From Arthrobacter ramosus (GTDB taxonomy: Bacteria > Actinomycetota > Actinomycetes > Actinomycetales > Micrococcaceae), in the NCBI RefSeq assembly GCF_039535095.1, contig NZ_BAAAWN010000001.1, positions 1,984,001-2,048,000 of the forward strand: a DNA stretch of 64,000 nucleotides. The letters are read 5' to 3'. Within the stretch, counting starts at the first letter, position 1; the number at the start of each line of letters is the position of its first letter. The position numbers and the translations under genes were made by a program. Below, piece by piece: positions 63,025-64,000 of the stretch. Under the pieces are notes generated by a model. The model saw only the letters and a program-made list of their open reading frames with translations. It was not told the origin of the DNA and searched no databases.

Positions 63025-63060
63025 GGGTCCGCTGCCAAAAACAGTCAACGGACCCGTTTT
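63025..63060 (+). terminator. Probable terminator downstream of the amidohydrolase
   Basis: GGGTCCG (63025-63031) pairs with CGGACCC (63049-63055), with CTG/CAG extending inward, then GTTTTCC. It is about 150 bp past the stop codon. Confidence 0.5.
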
Positions 63061-63082
63061 CCAAGACCGCGGCACTCGTAGT

Positions 63083-63168
63083 GGGCAGGTCCACTGTGCC
63101 GCAGAAAACGGTTCGGCCTCGAGTTCAACACGCGGGCCGGCACTGGACCTGGGCTAGTGGACCTGCCC
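63083..63168. repeat. Long inverted repeat upstream of the mannosyltransferase gene
   Basis: GGGCAGGTCCACT (63083-63095) and AGTGGACCTGCCC (63156-63168) are perfect complements 60 bases apart. A smaller pair, GTGCCG (63096-63101) and CGGCAC (63138-63143), lies inside. It could fold as a structured RNA or act as a binding site. Confidence 0.55.
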
Positions 63169-63232
63169 GCGGCCAAGCACGAACCGTGTGGCGGACGCCA
63201 CAGGTGGCCCCGGGTACGTCAAGTTGTCGTTC

Positions 63233-63238
63233 TATAAT
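63233..63238 (+). promoter_or_regulatory. -10 box (TATAAT) ahead of the mannosyltransferase gene
   Basis: A perfect TATAAT lies 75 bp before the TTG start. No good -35 sequence is at the usual distance. Confidence 0.5.
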
Positions 63239-63312
63239 GGAGAGTTGCGCCTGAATGCCAGCCACGCTGCTGCTCCGGCCCACTGACCGCTCCATCAAGG
63301 AAAGGCCTCTTC

Positions 63313-64000
63313 TTGCGTGTCCTGACGATCATCCCAACGTACAACGAGCTGGAATCGCTACCCAAGACCCTCGGACGGCTGCGCGCAGCTGTGCCCGCCT
63401 CGGACGTCCTGGTTGTCGACGACAACAGCCCTGACGGCACGGGACAGCTAGCCGACGGCATCGCCGCCGAGGACAACCAGGTCCATGTCCTGCACCGCAA
63501 AGGCAAGGAAGGCCTCGGAGCCGCGTATATTGCCGGATTCAAATGGGGTATGGCGGCTGGCTACGACGTCCTCGTTGAGATGGACGCCGATGGTTCGCAC
63601 CAACCCGAGCAACTGCCGTTGCTGCTGGATGCGATCAACGACGGCGCCGACCTCGCCATGGGCTCACGCTGGGTTCCTGGTGGCGGCACGGTGAACTGGC
63701 CGCTCTACCGTCAGGCGATTTCACGCACGGGCAGCACCTATGCCCGGCTCATGCTTGGCCTGAAGATCAAAGACATCACCGGCGGCTACCGCGCGTTCCG
63801 ACGCAGCACCCTTGAGGCGCTCAAGCTGGACCAGGTCGAATCGGTTGGCTACGGCTTCCAGGTGGACCTGGCGTGGCGGGTCGCCAAGCTTGGCCTGAAG
63901 ATCGTCGAACGCCCCATAACCTTCGTTGAGCGCGAGCTCGGGGCCTCCAAGATGAGCGGCAACATTGTCGTTGAGGCCATGATCAACGTCACCAAATGGG
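63313..64000 (+). CDS. Polyprenol monophosphomannose synthase (partial, 5' part)
   Basis: A GT2-family glycosyltransferase making polyprenyl-phosphate-mannose, donor for protein O-mannosylation and lipoglycans. The first 229 residues are present: [24 protein letters not shown] and [13 protein letters not shown] (DxD motif), then [10 protein letters not shown] and [10 protein letters not shown]. The start is TTG 63313 with AAAGG seven bases upstream. The gene runs off the window, so a C-terminal membrane domain (as in mycobacterial Ppm1) cannot be checked. Confidence 0.9.
   Translation, partial: MRVLTIIPTYNELESLPKTLGRLRAAVPASDVLVVDDNSPDGTGQLADGIAAEDNQVHVLHRKGKEGLGAAYIAGFKWGMAAGYDVLVEMDADGSHQPEQLPLLLDAINDGADLAMGSRWVPGGGTVNWPLYRQAISRTGSTYARLMLGLKIKDITGGYRAFRRSTLEALKLDQVESVGYGFQVDLAWRVAKLGLKIVERPITFVERELGASKMSGNIVVEAMINVTKW

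Larger units (their letters stand above)
62876..63312. other. 437-bp intergenic region with terminator, long inverted repeat and promoter
   Basis: There is no protein gene here. It holds a terminator-like hairpin (63025-63060), a 13-bp inverted repeat with 60 bases between arms (63083-63168), and a consensus -10 box ahead of the mannosyltransferase gene. The first 150 bp show nothing clear. Confidence 0.7.

Overview
The window is high-GC chromosomal DNA from an actinobacterium, most likely Arthrobacter or a close Micrococcaceae relative such as Paenarthrobacter or Pseudarthrobacter. Three things point there: a complete Pup-proteasome locus, a mycothiol ligase (MshC) gene, and PafB and PafC fused into one polypeptide, an arrangement described for Arthrobacter. 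Many starts are GTG or TTG, and genes often overlap by the ATGA or GTGA pattern. Most of the window is ordinary core chromosome. The one clear mobile element is an insertion sequence at about 24.3-25.8 kb.

Layout. 0-3 kb: the 3' end of a probable thiolase, then a biotin ECF transporter (bioY-bioM-bioN) on the minus strand and a membrane protein. 3.3-7.6 kb: an ABC-F ATPase, an SRPBCC protein, and a tight minus-strand group of YbaK-like deacylase, SURF1, a small Cys/His protein and a DUF3099 protein. 7.7-10.3 kb: fabG next to a second SDR with an enoyl-reductase-like Y-x6-K site, then serB. 10.4-15.5 kb: an ABC ATPase, a TauE/SafE exporter, an rRNA/tRNA methyltransferase, ribosomal protein bL31B, a lipoate ligase with its accessory domain at the N-terminus, and two lipoproteins. 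15.6-22.8 kb: aminopeptidase N, a YeiH-type transporter, and the ATP-grasp / alpha-E / transglutaminase operon.

22.8-28.6 kb: an unusual zinc-ribbon SDR, the IS element, and divergent glgC and glgA/glgM for glycogen or maltosyl-phosphate synthesis. 28.7-35.3 kb: a lipid gene group matching the mycobacterial fadE5-fadA2-fabG4-htdX set, with its own TetR regulator and a clear operator. Then come tRNA-Leu(GAG), an M20 peptidase and an acyl-CoA dehydrogenase. 38.4-45.1 kb: DUF5703, an acidic small protein, an aldo/keto reductase, uppP, mshC, a PAC2 protein, a HAD hydrolase and a site-2-type protease.

45.2-61.2 kb is a long same-strand block: trmI, arc (proteasome ATPase), dop, pup, prcB, prcA, pafA, two FKBP isomerases, pafBC, a membrane protein, tatA, tatC and a HelY-type helicase. 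Pup is encoded with C-terminal Gln, so it needs Dop deamidation before PafA can ligate it. ARC unfolds pupylated substrates for the PrcBA core, and PafBC is the DNA-damage transcription activator. The window ends with an amidohydrolase and the 5' part of a polyprenol-phosphate mannose synthase.

Three otherwise well conserved genes (ATP-grasp, thiolase, M20 peptidase) are each broken by an apparent loss of one G in a G run. That pattern suggests homopolymer sequencing errors more than real pseudogenes. No CRISPR array, rRNA or prophage was seen.
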